From: Ophiocordyceps camponoti-saundersi (nom. inval.)
Taxonomy: Eukaryota > Ascomycota > Sordariomycetes > Hypocreales > Ophiocordycipitaceae
Assembly (NCBI GenBank): GCA_003339415.1
Contig: PDHQ01000196.1
Location: 1 to 57,126, forward strand
DNA length: 57,126 nucleotides
Reading direction: 5' to 3'
The notes under the pieces: model-generated
Told to the model about the DNA's origin: nothing
The model's database searches: none
The model's input: only the letters and a program-made list of their open reading frames with translations
In this document: piece by piece, positions 22,309 to 32,365 of the stretch
Position numbering within the stretch: position 1 is the stretch's first letter
Layout: every line of letters starts with the position of its first letter
Translations under genes and position numbers: made by a program

Positions 22309-25304
22309 CTACCACACGTCCGGCCCAAAGTGCTCTCCCTCGGCGACCCGAGCCCGTACAGCGGTACCCTGAACGTCCATGGTGGTGGAAACGACGGTGT
22401 TTCCCCACCAACGCGGCGGCCTGATGCCATGCATGGAGAAGGCGAAGAAGACGAAGAGGGTGGCGAGAGCGAGGCCAAGATCCAGTCCGCACGAGGTGAG
22501 GAAGTTGAGGCGACTCCACCAGCCAAAATGACGCTTCTTGATCCAATACTGAAAGATGAAGCCGACTATGGCCCAGGCGAAGTAGTTGAGGGGTGTGGCG
22601 GGGGGGATGGCGCCGGCGCCGCCGAAGATGAGCGGCGCCATGAGGTAACGGACGGGTGAGCGTGGATAGCGCTTTGAGGCTACGTAGATGACGACGGGGG
22701 TGATGGCGCCGAGGATGAAGAAGAGGAAGAGGCCTGAGTAGATGCGGCCCGGAGAGAACATACGATCCGGTCCGATGAGGCCCCAGATGACGGACGCTTT
22801 TGTAACGCGTACAAATCCCCCCCCTCGGGGTAAGGAGGTGGTTAGAAAACAGGTGGACACAATAGCAAGATGCAAGGGGGGGGGGGGGGGGGGAAGGAAT
22901 GGACTCACCGGAGAAGAAGACTCGACCGCCGGGACAGGTGAAGCGATCGCGTTGTTGGGTGTCGCAGACATCTTCGATGCTGACGAGGGCCAGGTTGAGG
23001 GTGACGATCTGGATAAGGCAGGACAGCGTCGTCGCTACGACTTGGGCTGTGAACATGGTCCGCGGTGGGATCTTCATGTAGTGGCCGAACTTGAGGTCGG
23101 CGACGAAACGGAGTGCCTGCGACCTGTTGACTGTCATATCAGGATGGCTTGTTGGTTGGGCAAAGGGAGAGGAAAGAGTATGGAGATGCGGTGGACGCAC
23201 ATGGTGATGTATCCAAACGTCTTGAATCTGTCCGTCAACTTGTATCAGTCGAAGCCAAAGCGAAGACGATGTTTATATCGGGGTAGGCTTATACATCATG
23301 AGAGCCAGGGGTCTGCCCGGCTGGATATATCCGTAAACGAATTCGGTAAGGACGTTGAGACCAATCTGATTCGAACAGATGGCTTCGATGATGCCAATCG
23401 GGAGGGCGAAACCACACGAGATGGAGACGGCTAGCAGGTAAGCCCACCACGACAGCTTAGTGGGATAAGCCAACACGGTGTAGAGCCCAAGAGCAAGCAT
23501 CTGATCGATGTTCCGGGGGGGCCGTCAGCTTGCTGCGGCGTAAGAGAACGGTGAAGAGACGAACGGCGACGAAGAGAGACAAATACCATGAGGCCGGCAC
23601 CTCGACATAACGGCTCATCAACCTCATGTGGATGTCTGGCTTCTCGCCCGTGCTGTTGCGATACTGCTTCCAGATCTGCTTGCGGTAGTGAAGAAAAGTA
23701 TGAACGATCAGGGAAGAGATGGCGGCGAAGGAGAGGCCGTAAGCCATGGCGAAGGAAGTGCTTGAAGAGGAAGAAGAGATAGTCAGTGGCATCAAAGGAG
23801 ATAAACAAGACTGGCGATATTCCCAAAGAAACGCACCTGATGAACAGCGGCGAGTAGGCGCGGTAAGCCTCTTCGTCGAGGGTGAATTCGGGCGTGAGGA
23901 CGCGTGACGTGTTATAGGGCTTGCCGGTATTATCGTACGTGTTGGCATCACTGATGGGTAGGAACTCAGCATACCAAGCGCCAGAATAGTGCAACAAGGA
24001 CGATCCAGCCACGTAAAAGACGACGACGCCGATGATGACGTTTGCGATGGCGGACCTGTTTTTTTTTGCGTCGTGAGCAGCTGGAAAGAGTGGAAAGTCC
24101 CAGATGGGGTCTCTCGGCTCACCAGGGGGGGATCAACGGCGAACCAACCCAGCCGGCTATCTGGGTCCAGTCGAAAGTAATAGGCAAAAGAGAAAGACCA
24201 GTCGTGCCGCCGAACAACTGGTTGACGACGGCGTTCTGAGGCGCCATCCAAGTGAGGAAAACAAAGGCGCTTAGAAACTGAGCCAGGAAGCCCGGTATGA
24301 AGAAGTAGATGAAGGAGGCGGCCGTCACGATGCCGAACCAGCGGTATCGAGGCATGGAGCCGCCGATGAAGGAGCGCTTGGGTTGATCTTTGTCCTCGTA
24401 TGAGTAGATGACGTTGATCATGGCGACGTTGACGAGAGTTGCGGGCCATACCATGCCGGCAGGGATGACTGCGATGCCCGGTTTCGCCCTCCGTTGTTCC
24501 CTTGTCATTCAGTCCAGGCGATGAAGATGGGAAAGGGCCTCTTCTTTATGAAAGTAGCAAGGAAAAAAAGAACTCACCCAGGAACTTGCGCATTGCCCCG
24601 GCGATGCCGTACCCAAGCGACTGAGTCGACACCGTCAACAGCATCTGAAACATGAGGCCGAAATCCTGCTTGTAAAAGACGAGCTGGGCCAGTATGATGT
24701 CGGTAGAGTAAGCTACGGAAAAGGAGACGCTGGCCATGACGGCGATGACGCTCGCCTCCTTGACGTTGAACGGTCCCGGATTCAGCCTCCAGCTTCGACC
24801 GAACAGCCTCACCTGCCAGTCCGGCATGAAGCGCGCCCAGCCGTGTCCCAGAGGCCATGCCAGGATCTGCGCCACCAGATCGCCTACCGAGATGGACGGT
24901 TGGCGCAGTGAGAAGAGCGTGTTGGTCGAGGCGCCGACGAGGACTAGGAGGAGGCCGATGGCCCATGCTCGGATGGTTCCGCAGGGGAGGTCTTCGTCGT
25001 AGTTGCGTACGGCGGCTCGTACTTCGGCGTAGGGCGAGTCGTCGTCTTCGTTGGTAGCCTTGTTCGGACTCTGGTCGTCGCCGCCGTCGTCGTGTAGATG
25101 CTGCCAATCGTCGAGCTCGTATGCTTCGTGATCGACCTCTTCCATCAGCGGCGCATTCTCGGCTTCTATTGGCGGCTCCATCGGATCATCGTCTTCGAGA
25201 AAGGCCAGGTCGGAGAGAGAGTCGGACCTTCGGCGCGACGGCCGTGTTGTGGTTTCGAAGCCCGTTGCTTCGGCCCCGGCCGCCGCGCTGGAAGAGGCCA
25301 TCAT
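22309..25304 (-). CDS. OPT-family oligopeptide transporter
   Basis: Predicted 807-residue polytopic membrane protein. Eight minus-strand exons: 25304-24578, 24468-24123, 24055-23837, 23760-23565, 23500-23295, 23227-23201, 23123-22909 and 22796-22309. Every junction has GT-AG ends and the frame closes exactly. After an acidic cytosolic N-terminus of about 110 residues come the OPT signatures: SLRQPSISVGDLVAQIL, the hallmark NPGPFNVKEA, AGMVWPATLVNV, PRYRWFGIV, SFAMAYGLSFAA, PGRPLALMIFKTFGY, LKFGHYMKIPPR and FNYFAWAI-like PLNYFAWAIVGF. The family (Isp4/OPT1-like) moves small peptides, glutathione or metal-siderophore complexes together with protons across plasma or internal membranes; the substrate cannot be told here. 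Exon 6 is only 27 bp. The last intron (22797-22908) contains an 18-base G run. If the upstream of two adjacent ATGs is used, the start is 25304; otherwise 25301. Confidence 0.92.
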
Positions 25305-25810
25305 GGTCCGGGGGTCGCGGACGGGTTTCGGGGGGGCTTTATTTAGAGGGTGTTTTTTCTCAATGGTAGATCATCAAAGCAAGATGGTAGTTGTCGCTCG
25401 ATTGATTGTAAGTACAGTATGTTCAAGGAAAGAGAGAGAGAGAGAGAGAGAGAAAGGACGCGATTGAAACCATGGGCGAACCTCTGGGATGGTCATGGAG
25501 GTATGGATGTTATGTGTATGGTGTTACCGTCCCGCTGGTAAGTAAGGGGGGGAAGGGGGATTACATAGCTACCTCGGCAGGAAGGCAGACAGGAGAAGGG
25601 AAGAAGAAAAAACAAGGTGAAACATGTCCGGGCGGCGGCGTCGAATCTTAAAGGGTTCCGACTGGCTTGTCTAAGGGGGGGGGGGGGGGGGGGGGGGGGT
25701 TGGGCAAGAGGGAGGGGGGGGGGGGGGGGAAGGGGGGGTGGGGGGGGGTGGGTGGGGGGGGGGGCGTGGAATAAAAAAAAAAAANNNNNNNNNNGGGGGT
25801 GGGGGGGGGT

Positions 25811-25842
<32 letters not shown>

Positions 25843-26431
25843 ATGGTTGTTCGCTTTAAGCTGACAATTGAGCCGTCCAACGGTGTTTAGGAGAGCTGCA
25901 GTTGGGCCCGGATCAAGAGACAAGGCTGTTTAGCAGTGTGAGAGTTGAACTGTGCATATATATATGTAGGTATGTAGAGGCTCGAGTTCCAACAGCACGC
26001 CGAGGAATTAAACTCTGCCGCTGTTTCTCGATAGGGTTGAGTATACAGATATATGTATAGATATATCCACGTATAAGTGTATGCATGTATGAATGGGTGT
26101 ATAAGTCTGCCTTCCAGAGTCACATCGGCCTTCTCCAGTCAATCCTACCACAAGAGCCGGGCCGAGCCGACTTCGACTCAGTGTCAGCAGTTCGGAAGAA
26201 GTCAGTAAACCAACATCCGTAGACCAGGGGGGGAACGAAGATCAACGGCAGAGACCTGAATCTGGTATGGAAGTCACGTGCGTCAGTGTAAGTGTGTGAA
26301 TAGCTCACCACCCTTGCACACATTCAACTCCAAAACGGAAACCCACGATACCAAACCCCTCATCCTGCACTTCCTCCGCGAGGGGAAACACAGCAGAGGA
26401 AGGGGAGGGGACGTCTCCCGCTCCTCGCCGC
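25305..26431. other. divergent spacer OPT / CEM1 with poly-G tracts and assembly gap
   Basis: No gene. Contains a (GA)n repeat (25434-25455), a G-dominated low-complexity block (25675-25841) interrupted by short T/A and an N gap, and TA/ATGT microsatellites (25960-26100). The upstream regions of both flanking genes must lie here. Confidence 0.6.
25785..25794. other. assembly gap (10 N)
   Basis: Ten N bases follow a run of A and are surrounded by poly-G tracts. The fixed length suggests a placeholder for unresolved sequence, so distances across it are not reliable. Confidence 0.98.
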
Positions 26432-27870
26432 ATGCGCCGAGTCGTCGTCACGGGCCTCGGAGCCGTCACGCCTCTCGGGGTCGGCATCCGCCGCACGTGG
26501 TCTCGCCTGCTGGCCGGCGAGTCGGGCATCAGCAGCATCGGCAAGCGCGAGCCTCGGGCGCGATGGCGCGAGCTTGCGAGCAGTGTCGCCGGCGTCGTTC
26601 CCTCGGGCGACGGAGAGGGTCAGTGGCGCGCCGAGGACTGGCTTTGCGCTTCGGATCGCCGTCGCATGTCGACCTTTGCGCAGTACGCCGTCGCCGCTAG
26701 CGATATGGCTCTCGAGGATGCGGGATGGAAGGATTTGTGTCAGGAACAAAAGGACGCTACCGGTATTTGTCTGGGTAGCGGCATTGGGAATCTCGAAGAA
26801 TTGTACGAGTCTAGCAAGGCTTATGACGCCGAGGTGAAGCCGTCGGGCCTGCTTCACGTCTTATTCGGGACCGGGCAAACCCTCTTCTTTCCAATTGATA
26901 AGGCGCTGACGATCGTACGTCTTAGGGTTATAGGAGCGTCTCTCCTCTCTTTGTCCCCAAAATTCTCATCAACATGGCTGCCGGACACGTTTCCCTGAGG
27001 CACGGCTTCCGCGGCCCCAATCACACCGCGACAACGGCCTGCACGACAGGAGCGCACTCCATCGGCGACGCTTCCCGCTTCATCACCTTTGGCGACGCCG
27101 ACGTCATGATCGCCGGCGGCGCCGAAGCCTGCATCCACCCCCTCGCCTTCGCCGGCTTCGGCCGCGCGCGATCGCTTTCGACGGCCTACAACAAAGACCC
27201 GGGCGGTAGCTGTCGACCGTTCGACGCCGGCCGCGACGGCTTCGTCATCTCCGAGGGCGCCGCCGTCTGCGTTCTCGAGGAGCTGGAGCACGCCAGGTCG
27301 CGAGGCGCACGCATCTACGCCGAGCTCCGCGGGTACGGCTGCAGTGGAGATGCCCATCACATGACGGCTCCGCGCCGCGACGGTGCAGGCGCCTACCTTT
27401 CGATGCGCAGGGCGTTGAGAAACGCCAAGCTCAGCCCGGCCGACGTCGGTTACATCAACGCCCACGCCACGGGCACGCGCATAGGAGACGCCGCTGAGGC
27501 GGCTGCCATCCGAAGTATCATGCTCGGACAGGAGGGCGTCTCGGCCGAGGAGCAGGTGACGGTGAGCAGCACCAAGGCTGCCTTGGGCCATCTGCTAGGT
27601 GCTGCTGGGGCCATCGAGGCTTTGATTGCCGTCTTGTCGGTGCATGAGGTGGGCTTCATTTTTCGCTGCCTCTGTATCTCTTTTAAATCTAACTCGTCCG
27701 TCTGTCAGGGTATCGTGCCTCCGACGCTTAACTTGGTGAAGCCCGACGTCGGCGCCTCTTTCAATTTTGTGCCTCTGAAGGCGCAAGAGAGACGGGTCGA
27801 TGTGGCCATGTCTAATAGCTTCGGCTTCGGTGGTACCAATAGTAGTTTGGTGTTTTCACGACTGGACTGA
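26432..27870 (+). CDS. CEM1: mitochondrial 3-oxoacyl-[acyl-carrier-protein] synthase
   Basis: Predicted 428-residue beta-ketoacyl-ACP synthase (KAS II/FabF type) of mitochondrial type II fatty acid synthesis. Exons: 26432-26833, 26926-27648 and 27709-27870. It starts directly with the family N-terminus MRRVVVTGLGAVTPLG. Catalytic features: the nucleophile Cys in TTACTTGAHS, the first active-site His in NAHATGT, the second in ALGHLLGAAGA, and the C-terminal SNSFGFGGTN loop. The pathway elongates malonyl-ACP units and supplies octanoyl-ACP for lipoate, the cofactor of the PDX1-containing complex encoded about 4 kb upstream. Intron 2 is 60 bp, in frame and stop-free, so retention would add 20 residues between the active-site His region and the C-terminal loop. 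No long presequence is visible; an upstream in-frame exon was not found. Confidence 0.93.
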
Positions 27871-28266
27871 GTATGGCCATGACCGCCAAACCCGGCCGCG
27901 TGCTAATCGCTCTGAGGCCGACGATGGAAGTTGCTCGTAGGATCGATGTCGTCATTGCTGCTTCGTGGGAGTATGAAAAGGCAGAGGCCAGAGAGAGGTG
28001 AGGCGTCTTCTACGGGCAGTTCCGTGGCTCGGCCCGGATCATCTCGGGCCGCGCCCTTTTTTTTCTTGCCTCTCTTTGCTCCTTGCACATGTAAGCGTCA
28101 TCTATCGTCAGTCCAGACTCAGACCCGATTTCCACTCCAAATAGAGAGAGAGAGAGAGAGAGGGAGAAGGGAGAGAAACAACTCAACTGCTACCTACAAA
28201 ACACTCATCATCATTCTCATCCTTTCCGAGCCCAATTCCAGTCACAAGCAATCAAACACCCAAAAA
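27871..28266. other. spacer CEM1 to CBP3
   Basis: 396 bp between two co-oriented genes. Contains a (GA)n repeat at about 28144-28163 and otherwise nothing recognised; presumably the CBP3 promoter. Confidence 0.5.
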
Positions 28267-29257
28267 ATGGCCTGCGAAAGGCTCAGATGGCAGCTTCAAA
28301 GCCTCGTCCTCGTCGCCGTCCGCACGAGCTCAAAGTCTTCATCAATAAACACGATACGGCCGCGGCGCAGCCAATCGATGCAGCAGACGCGGCATCTGAG
28401 CGGCACGGTGGAAAGACGCCTTCTCGGCGGTTACGCAAAAGCCTACCAAGTGCTCGGTGCTGCCGAACGAATCTTTAAAGCCTGCTCCGCGCCGGCCGAC
28501 TACGCCATCAGCGAGGACGACCGCAAGAATAAGGGCGTGCAGCGGCTTGAGGATGGAGAGGAGTTGGGAAAGCCTATCAAACCGGATAGCGTATGGCATA
28601 AGAGTGCGTCGCAAAATCGCGCTTCTTGAGGGAGAGGCTCTTTTTTTCTCCAGGCTGATTTTTTTGTTAGCTTTCAAGCTTCATCCGAGCTTCAGTACTT
28701 GGTCGCACGTCACCATGTTGCACCTCTATCTGGTCAACGCTCGGGTGAGGTGCTTCGATCACGAGACGCATCGCAATTGGCAACAGCAGCTCGTCGATCA
28801 ATTCTTCTTCGAATGCGAGAAGAAGATGCACCTTGATCACAACCTCACGTCCAGCACGCTTCGTCAGCGATACCTCAAGGACGTCTTTGTTCAATGGCGC
28901 GGACTAATTCTGGCTTACGACGAGGGGCTCATCAAAGGCGATGCCATCCTGGCGAGTGCCGTGTGGCGGAACCTGTTCAAGGGCTCGCCTGACGTGGATC
29001 CGCGGGCGTTGATGGCTGTCGTCGGCTGGATGAGGTCGTCATTGGTCGCGTTGGAGGCCCTCTCTGATCAGTCCTTTACGTCTCAAGTGACGGAGATACT
29101 AGCCAAGCCCGTCGACGTCTTCTTGAATTACCCGGGGGAGCCGACCGAGAAGCGACCGCCTGATGCGACAAAAGGGCCAAAGTCATCTTCTGCCTCCTCG
29201 AACCGCCCCAACAATTCGCATAGGAAAGCGCAAAGAGCCAGGCCAGCCATATCGTGA
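28267..29257 (+). CDS. CBP3: ubiquinol-cytochrome c chaperone (complex III assembly)
   Basis: Predicted 307-residue mitochondrial protein. Exons 28267-28603 and 28671-29257, joined in frame across a 67-bp intron ending GTTAG. The N-terminus is basic and Ser/Arg-rich (presequence-like). The Ubiquinol_cyt_chap domain covers roughly 110-255, with HPSFSTWSHVTMLHLYLV, WQQQLVDQFFFECEKKM, LRQRYLKDVFVQWRGLIL and AYDEGLIKGDAILASAVWR. In yeast Cbp3 acts with Cbp6 at mitoribosomes to receive newly made cytochrome b. The C-terminal 45 residues are Ser/Lys/Pro-rich and look disordered. It is co-oriented with CEM1 and converges on DFR1 with 176 bp between stops. Confidence 0.92.
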
Positions 29258-29433
29258 CGGTGATGTGAAGAAATGAAATAAAAGGATATAGACGGGTATA
29301 TGTACAAAACCAAATCAAGAGACGCCAAATCGTCAGGAACGAGCGCCGATTCATCAAGGGTTCTATACTTAGTTAGGGGTGCTGGGGAGGAAACGAGGCA
29401 CACGGAGAAACAGACAAGTCCATCGGGCAGCTT

Positions 29434-30148
29434 TCACTTTGCAGCTTCCCACATTTGGAACTCGTACTTGACATCTCCCTCCTGTACAGAGGCGGAATCC
29501 ATATCCTGACCGGTCCAGCGCATCAATTCGTCGTCAGACCTCCGAACCCAGCCAGGGGCTCCGGGCAAACTTATGGGGAAGAAGGTATCACAGTCGAAGT
29601 CGCGCTCGATGCTGGTGAGGAGTACGCGGCGGGTGGCGTGGCTACGCAGGGCGACGTCGTAGATCTGAGCGCCTCCTATGACGAAGACGCGATGGGCGTC
29701 ACGTGCGCAACGGAGGGCGTCCTCCATTGAAGATACGCGCGTAGGTTCTTGAGGAGGAGCTGGCTCGTCGGGGAGGGGTGGCGCTGAGCGGGATATGACG
29801 ATGTTGTGGCGGTTCTTTAGGGGTCGGAACTTGGGGGGGATGGAATCCCAGGTTTTGCGGCCCATGATGACGGCGTTGGAGGTGCCGGGAGGTGCCTGTA
29901 GGTGGATTGTTATGTTTGTATGTCCTTTGTTTCGCCTAGGAGTCTGGGAAGGGGAGAACAGAGAGAGGGAGAGAGGGCGACAGAGAGAAATAGACAGAGA
30001 GGGGGGGCTTTCTTGAACTTACCTGCGTCGTGACGCGGACAAAGTATTGCATCTCTTTGCGGAGGCCGCTCCAGGGGAGGGAGCCGTGAGAGCCGATGCC
30101 CATGCTGCGCGTTGCCGCGACGATGAGCGTCAGCTCGGGGGGCTGCAT
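29434..30148 (-). CDS. DFR1: dihydrofolate reductase
   Basis: Predicted 195-residue cytosolic enzyme reducing dihydrofolate to tetrahydrofolate with NADPH. Exons on the minus strand: 30148-30023 and 29895-29434; intron 127 bp, GTAAGT to CTACAG. Motifs in order: LTLIVAATRSMGIGSHGSLPW (N-terminal strand and Met20-type loop, here split by position about 6-26), LRKEMQYF with the acidic catalytic residue as Glu, the NADPH-binding IMGRKTWDSIP, then VISRSAPPLP, and VFVIGGAQIYDVAL. Length fits fungal DHFR (190-210). The start ATG is followed directly by the family's first strand, supporting the choice. Confidence 0.95.
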
Positions 30149-30486
30149 CTTTTTCCTGCTTGACTTTCGCTAGTCGCTACTCGTTGGGCGAAAGAGGAGA
30201 GGAGAGACGCGTCTTGGTGAAGTCGAGTCGATTGATGGTGATGCGCGGGTTCGGCCGGATCAATGATGTGCCGCTGAGAACGCACTGGTCCTTGATTGAT
30301 GTGAGATATCACGCCTTTGAGAGTCAGGACTGAATCAATCCATCGTCAGACCTTGGATGAGGCGTCATAAATTACTGCTTTAATCCTCCGTCTGTCTATT
30401 CATCAAGCTACACATATCAAACACACTCAAGCATCCCCCCCCCCCTTGCCTCCCCTATGAGCAATGTCCGCCTCGCAATCGTCGTT
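30149..30486. other. spacer DFR1 / secreted Gln-rich protein gene
   Basis: 338 bp, upstream of DFR1 and downstream of the next minus-strand gene. A C run lies at 30437-30446. Nothing else is recognised. Confidence 0.5.
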
Positions 30487-31632
30487 TCAAGCCCACATCT
30501 TCGCATATTCCGCCTCAAGCTGAGGATTCTTCTCAAGCAGCAACCGATCCAGACGTAAATCCATGGCTTCAAGATAATTGATCTCCAGCCTATGAAGAAC
30601 CACCATCCGATGACGAATACGATGATTCCTCGAAAACTTTCCAAAAACATTCCTCAGTTCCTCGGCGATACGTTTCATCATCTCGGCCCTCTGCCGCAGT
30701 TCCTCGATGTTCACGCTTTCTAGGTTCTGAGCTGGCGTCGGTTGCAGAAGCTTCATCTCCGCCTCTTCCCGCAGTATCGCCCTTTTCAAATCTTTGAGGT
30801 TGCGGTCGATCATGGGGATGGTGAGTGGCATGCGGGTGAATTTACCTGACGCGTTGCTCCGCTTGTTCTCGTCGACGGTAGAGCTGCTCGTCTCTTTCGA
30901 TGGCTTTTTTTCTTGTTGCGTCTGCTGCTTCTGTGATGATGCTGTCGGGTTCAAGGGCTGGTCTGCTTTCGAAACGGGAGCGTTCACCTTGCCCGTGTTC
31001 TCCTTGTTGTTCTCTGAAGGCGAAGAAGCTATCTGGACGACGCCATCTTCTTCTTTAGATGGCTGCGAGGCTTTACGCGCTGGCTGGGATGTTTGAAGCC
31101 CATCTGTCTTTCGCTGTTGCTCGCGCGGTCTTCGACTTTGACGTTCCGGTTGAGGTTGAAGACTCTGCACGTTCCGCTTCGGTTGAGAGGAGAAGTTGCT
31201 TCGCTCTGTTTGGCGTTCCGGCTGAGGTGGGTGAAGCTGACGAGCTGGTTGAGAAGCTACACTCTGCCGTTGCGGCTGAGATGACTCCAGCTCATGCGAC
31301 GTCCTGCCCTGTCCCGATCGAAACCATTGACCGAGTTGCTGTCTTGAACGCTGTCGTTGCGGCTGGAAATTCACCATCTCAGATGAAGGTCTGCCATAAG
31401 CCGGCCTATGCGGTTGAAGCGGTACCGCCATCCGTCCTTCTCGTTCCGGCTGCTTGTACGGATCCATCCGGTGCTGTTGACGGGCCGCGGGCGAATGTCG
31501 ATAGAAAGCCTGCCGGTTGAAAGAATACCTCGATTGCGTCACCAACGGCTGAACCGGCAGCGGAACACCAAAGCTGATGCCGGACAAGGAAAGCAGAAGA
31601 ACGGCAAAAGACAAGATAGATCGACACGACAT
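30487..31632 (-). CDS. secreted Gln/Pro/Arg-rich protein of unknown function
   Basis: Single exon, 381 residues from the ATG at 31632; an in-frame GTG lies six codons upstream but is not needed. A signal peptide is clear (SILSFAVLLLSLSGISFG, cleavage around residue 24). Residues about 45-200 are low-complexity, with irregular tandem units of the type Q-P-x-R-Q (SQPQRQ, PQPERQ, SQPARQ). These give the DNA a visible repeat. A Ser/Asn/Lys-rich linker follows. The last 120 residues form predicted amphipathic helices (LKDLKRAILREEAEMKLL, ELRQRAEMMKRIAEELR). No cysteine-rich domain and no family recognised. Divergent from the secreted protein gene at 32366; a cell-wall or effector-type role is only a guess. 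Confidence 0.75.
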   Translation of the reverse strand: MSCRSILSFAVLLLSLSGISFGVPLPVQPLVTQSRYSFNRQAFYRHSPAARQQHRMDPYKQPEREGRMAVPLQPHRPAYGRPSSEMVNFQPQRQRSRQQLGQWFRSGQGRTSHELESSQPQRQSVASQPARQLHPPQPERQTERSNFSSQPKRNVQSLQPQPERQSRRPREQQRKTDGLQTSQPARKASQPSKEEDGVVQIASSPSENNKENTGKVNAPVSKADQPLNPTASSQKQQTQQEKKPSKETSSSTVDENKRSNASGKFTRMPLTIPMIDRNLKDLKRAILREEAEMKLLQPTPAQNLESVNIEELRQRAEMMKRIAEELRNVFGKFSRNHRIRHRMVVLHRLEINYLEAMDLRLDRLLLEKNPQLEAEYAKMWA

Positions 31633-32365
31633 CGTTGCGGTCGTCTTCACGATACGTACGTAACATGAGCAACTCTAAACTTCCAAGCAGTCATAGAAAG
31701 AGAGGGCGACAACGGAACGTCACGATATATCTATCCCCCCCCCCCCCCTCGGCAGTCGCAGCGATACACTGCTCTTCCCGATGACGATCGACGAGAGTGG
31801 GATGAGAACGACGGTTATTGGTCCCCTCTACCGGAATGTCACGTCATCAAGTCGCTGCATCCTCGATCATGCCATCGAGTATCTCTCCGTTTCCTCCTTT
31901 CATTTTTTCCCCACCGCAACTGTCGGTTCTTTAACCTGTCCGACCGTTTTTCTCGTGTTACTCTCTTCTCTTTTCTTCTTCGTTCTTTACCCATCCTTCT
32001 TCTCGTGGTGAAGCGGTAACCTCGATTTGGTCTGATGACCGATTCTTTCATATCACGATCTTTGCCTTTTCCTTTTTTTTTTTTTGCCTTCTCCTCGATA
32101 CGAGCTATTGACTGTGAGACTGGACGCCGGTAAGAGAGCTGGGCAACATCTCGAGTGATCACAAGGTATGGTTTTGGCCTTTTTGAGTTGTCCTCTCTGA
32201 TACAGTGATACTGACCATCTTCGTCGACACCTTGTAAAATGACACGTCGTAGCGAGTATATAACTAGAGAGAGCCAGCCATTTCCAAAGTTTCTCTCCCG
32301 TAGAAACCCTTTCACCGTAACATCCTCCCTCTTCACGTCCATTCCATTCACTCACAACCCTTAAA
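31633..32365. promoter_or_regulatory. divergent promoter of two secreted-protein genes
   Basis: 733 bp between the divergent genes at 31632 and 32366. It includes a 14-base C run (31735-31748) and T-rich tracts (about 31960-32100). The leader just before the 32366 ATG is CT/CA-rich as in other secreted-protein genes here. No specific operators identified. Confidence 0.4.

Noticed and set aside
25617..25923. Gly- or Pro-rich frames over the poly-G tract
   Set aside because: Homopolymer artefacts that run through the N gap.
26854..27591. 245-codon minus-strand frame across CEM1
   Set aside because: Overlaps the catalytic core of the ketoacyl synthase in antisense and has no recognisable features.
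31632..31672. Upstream in-frame GTG start for the secreted Gln-rich protein, and a TTG start for the two-repeat gene at 47047
   Set aside because: Non-ATG starts are not expected in nuclear fungal genes; the first ATG (31632 and 47074) gives a proper signal peptide in both cases.
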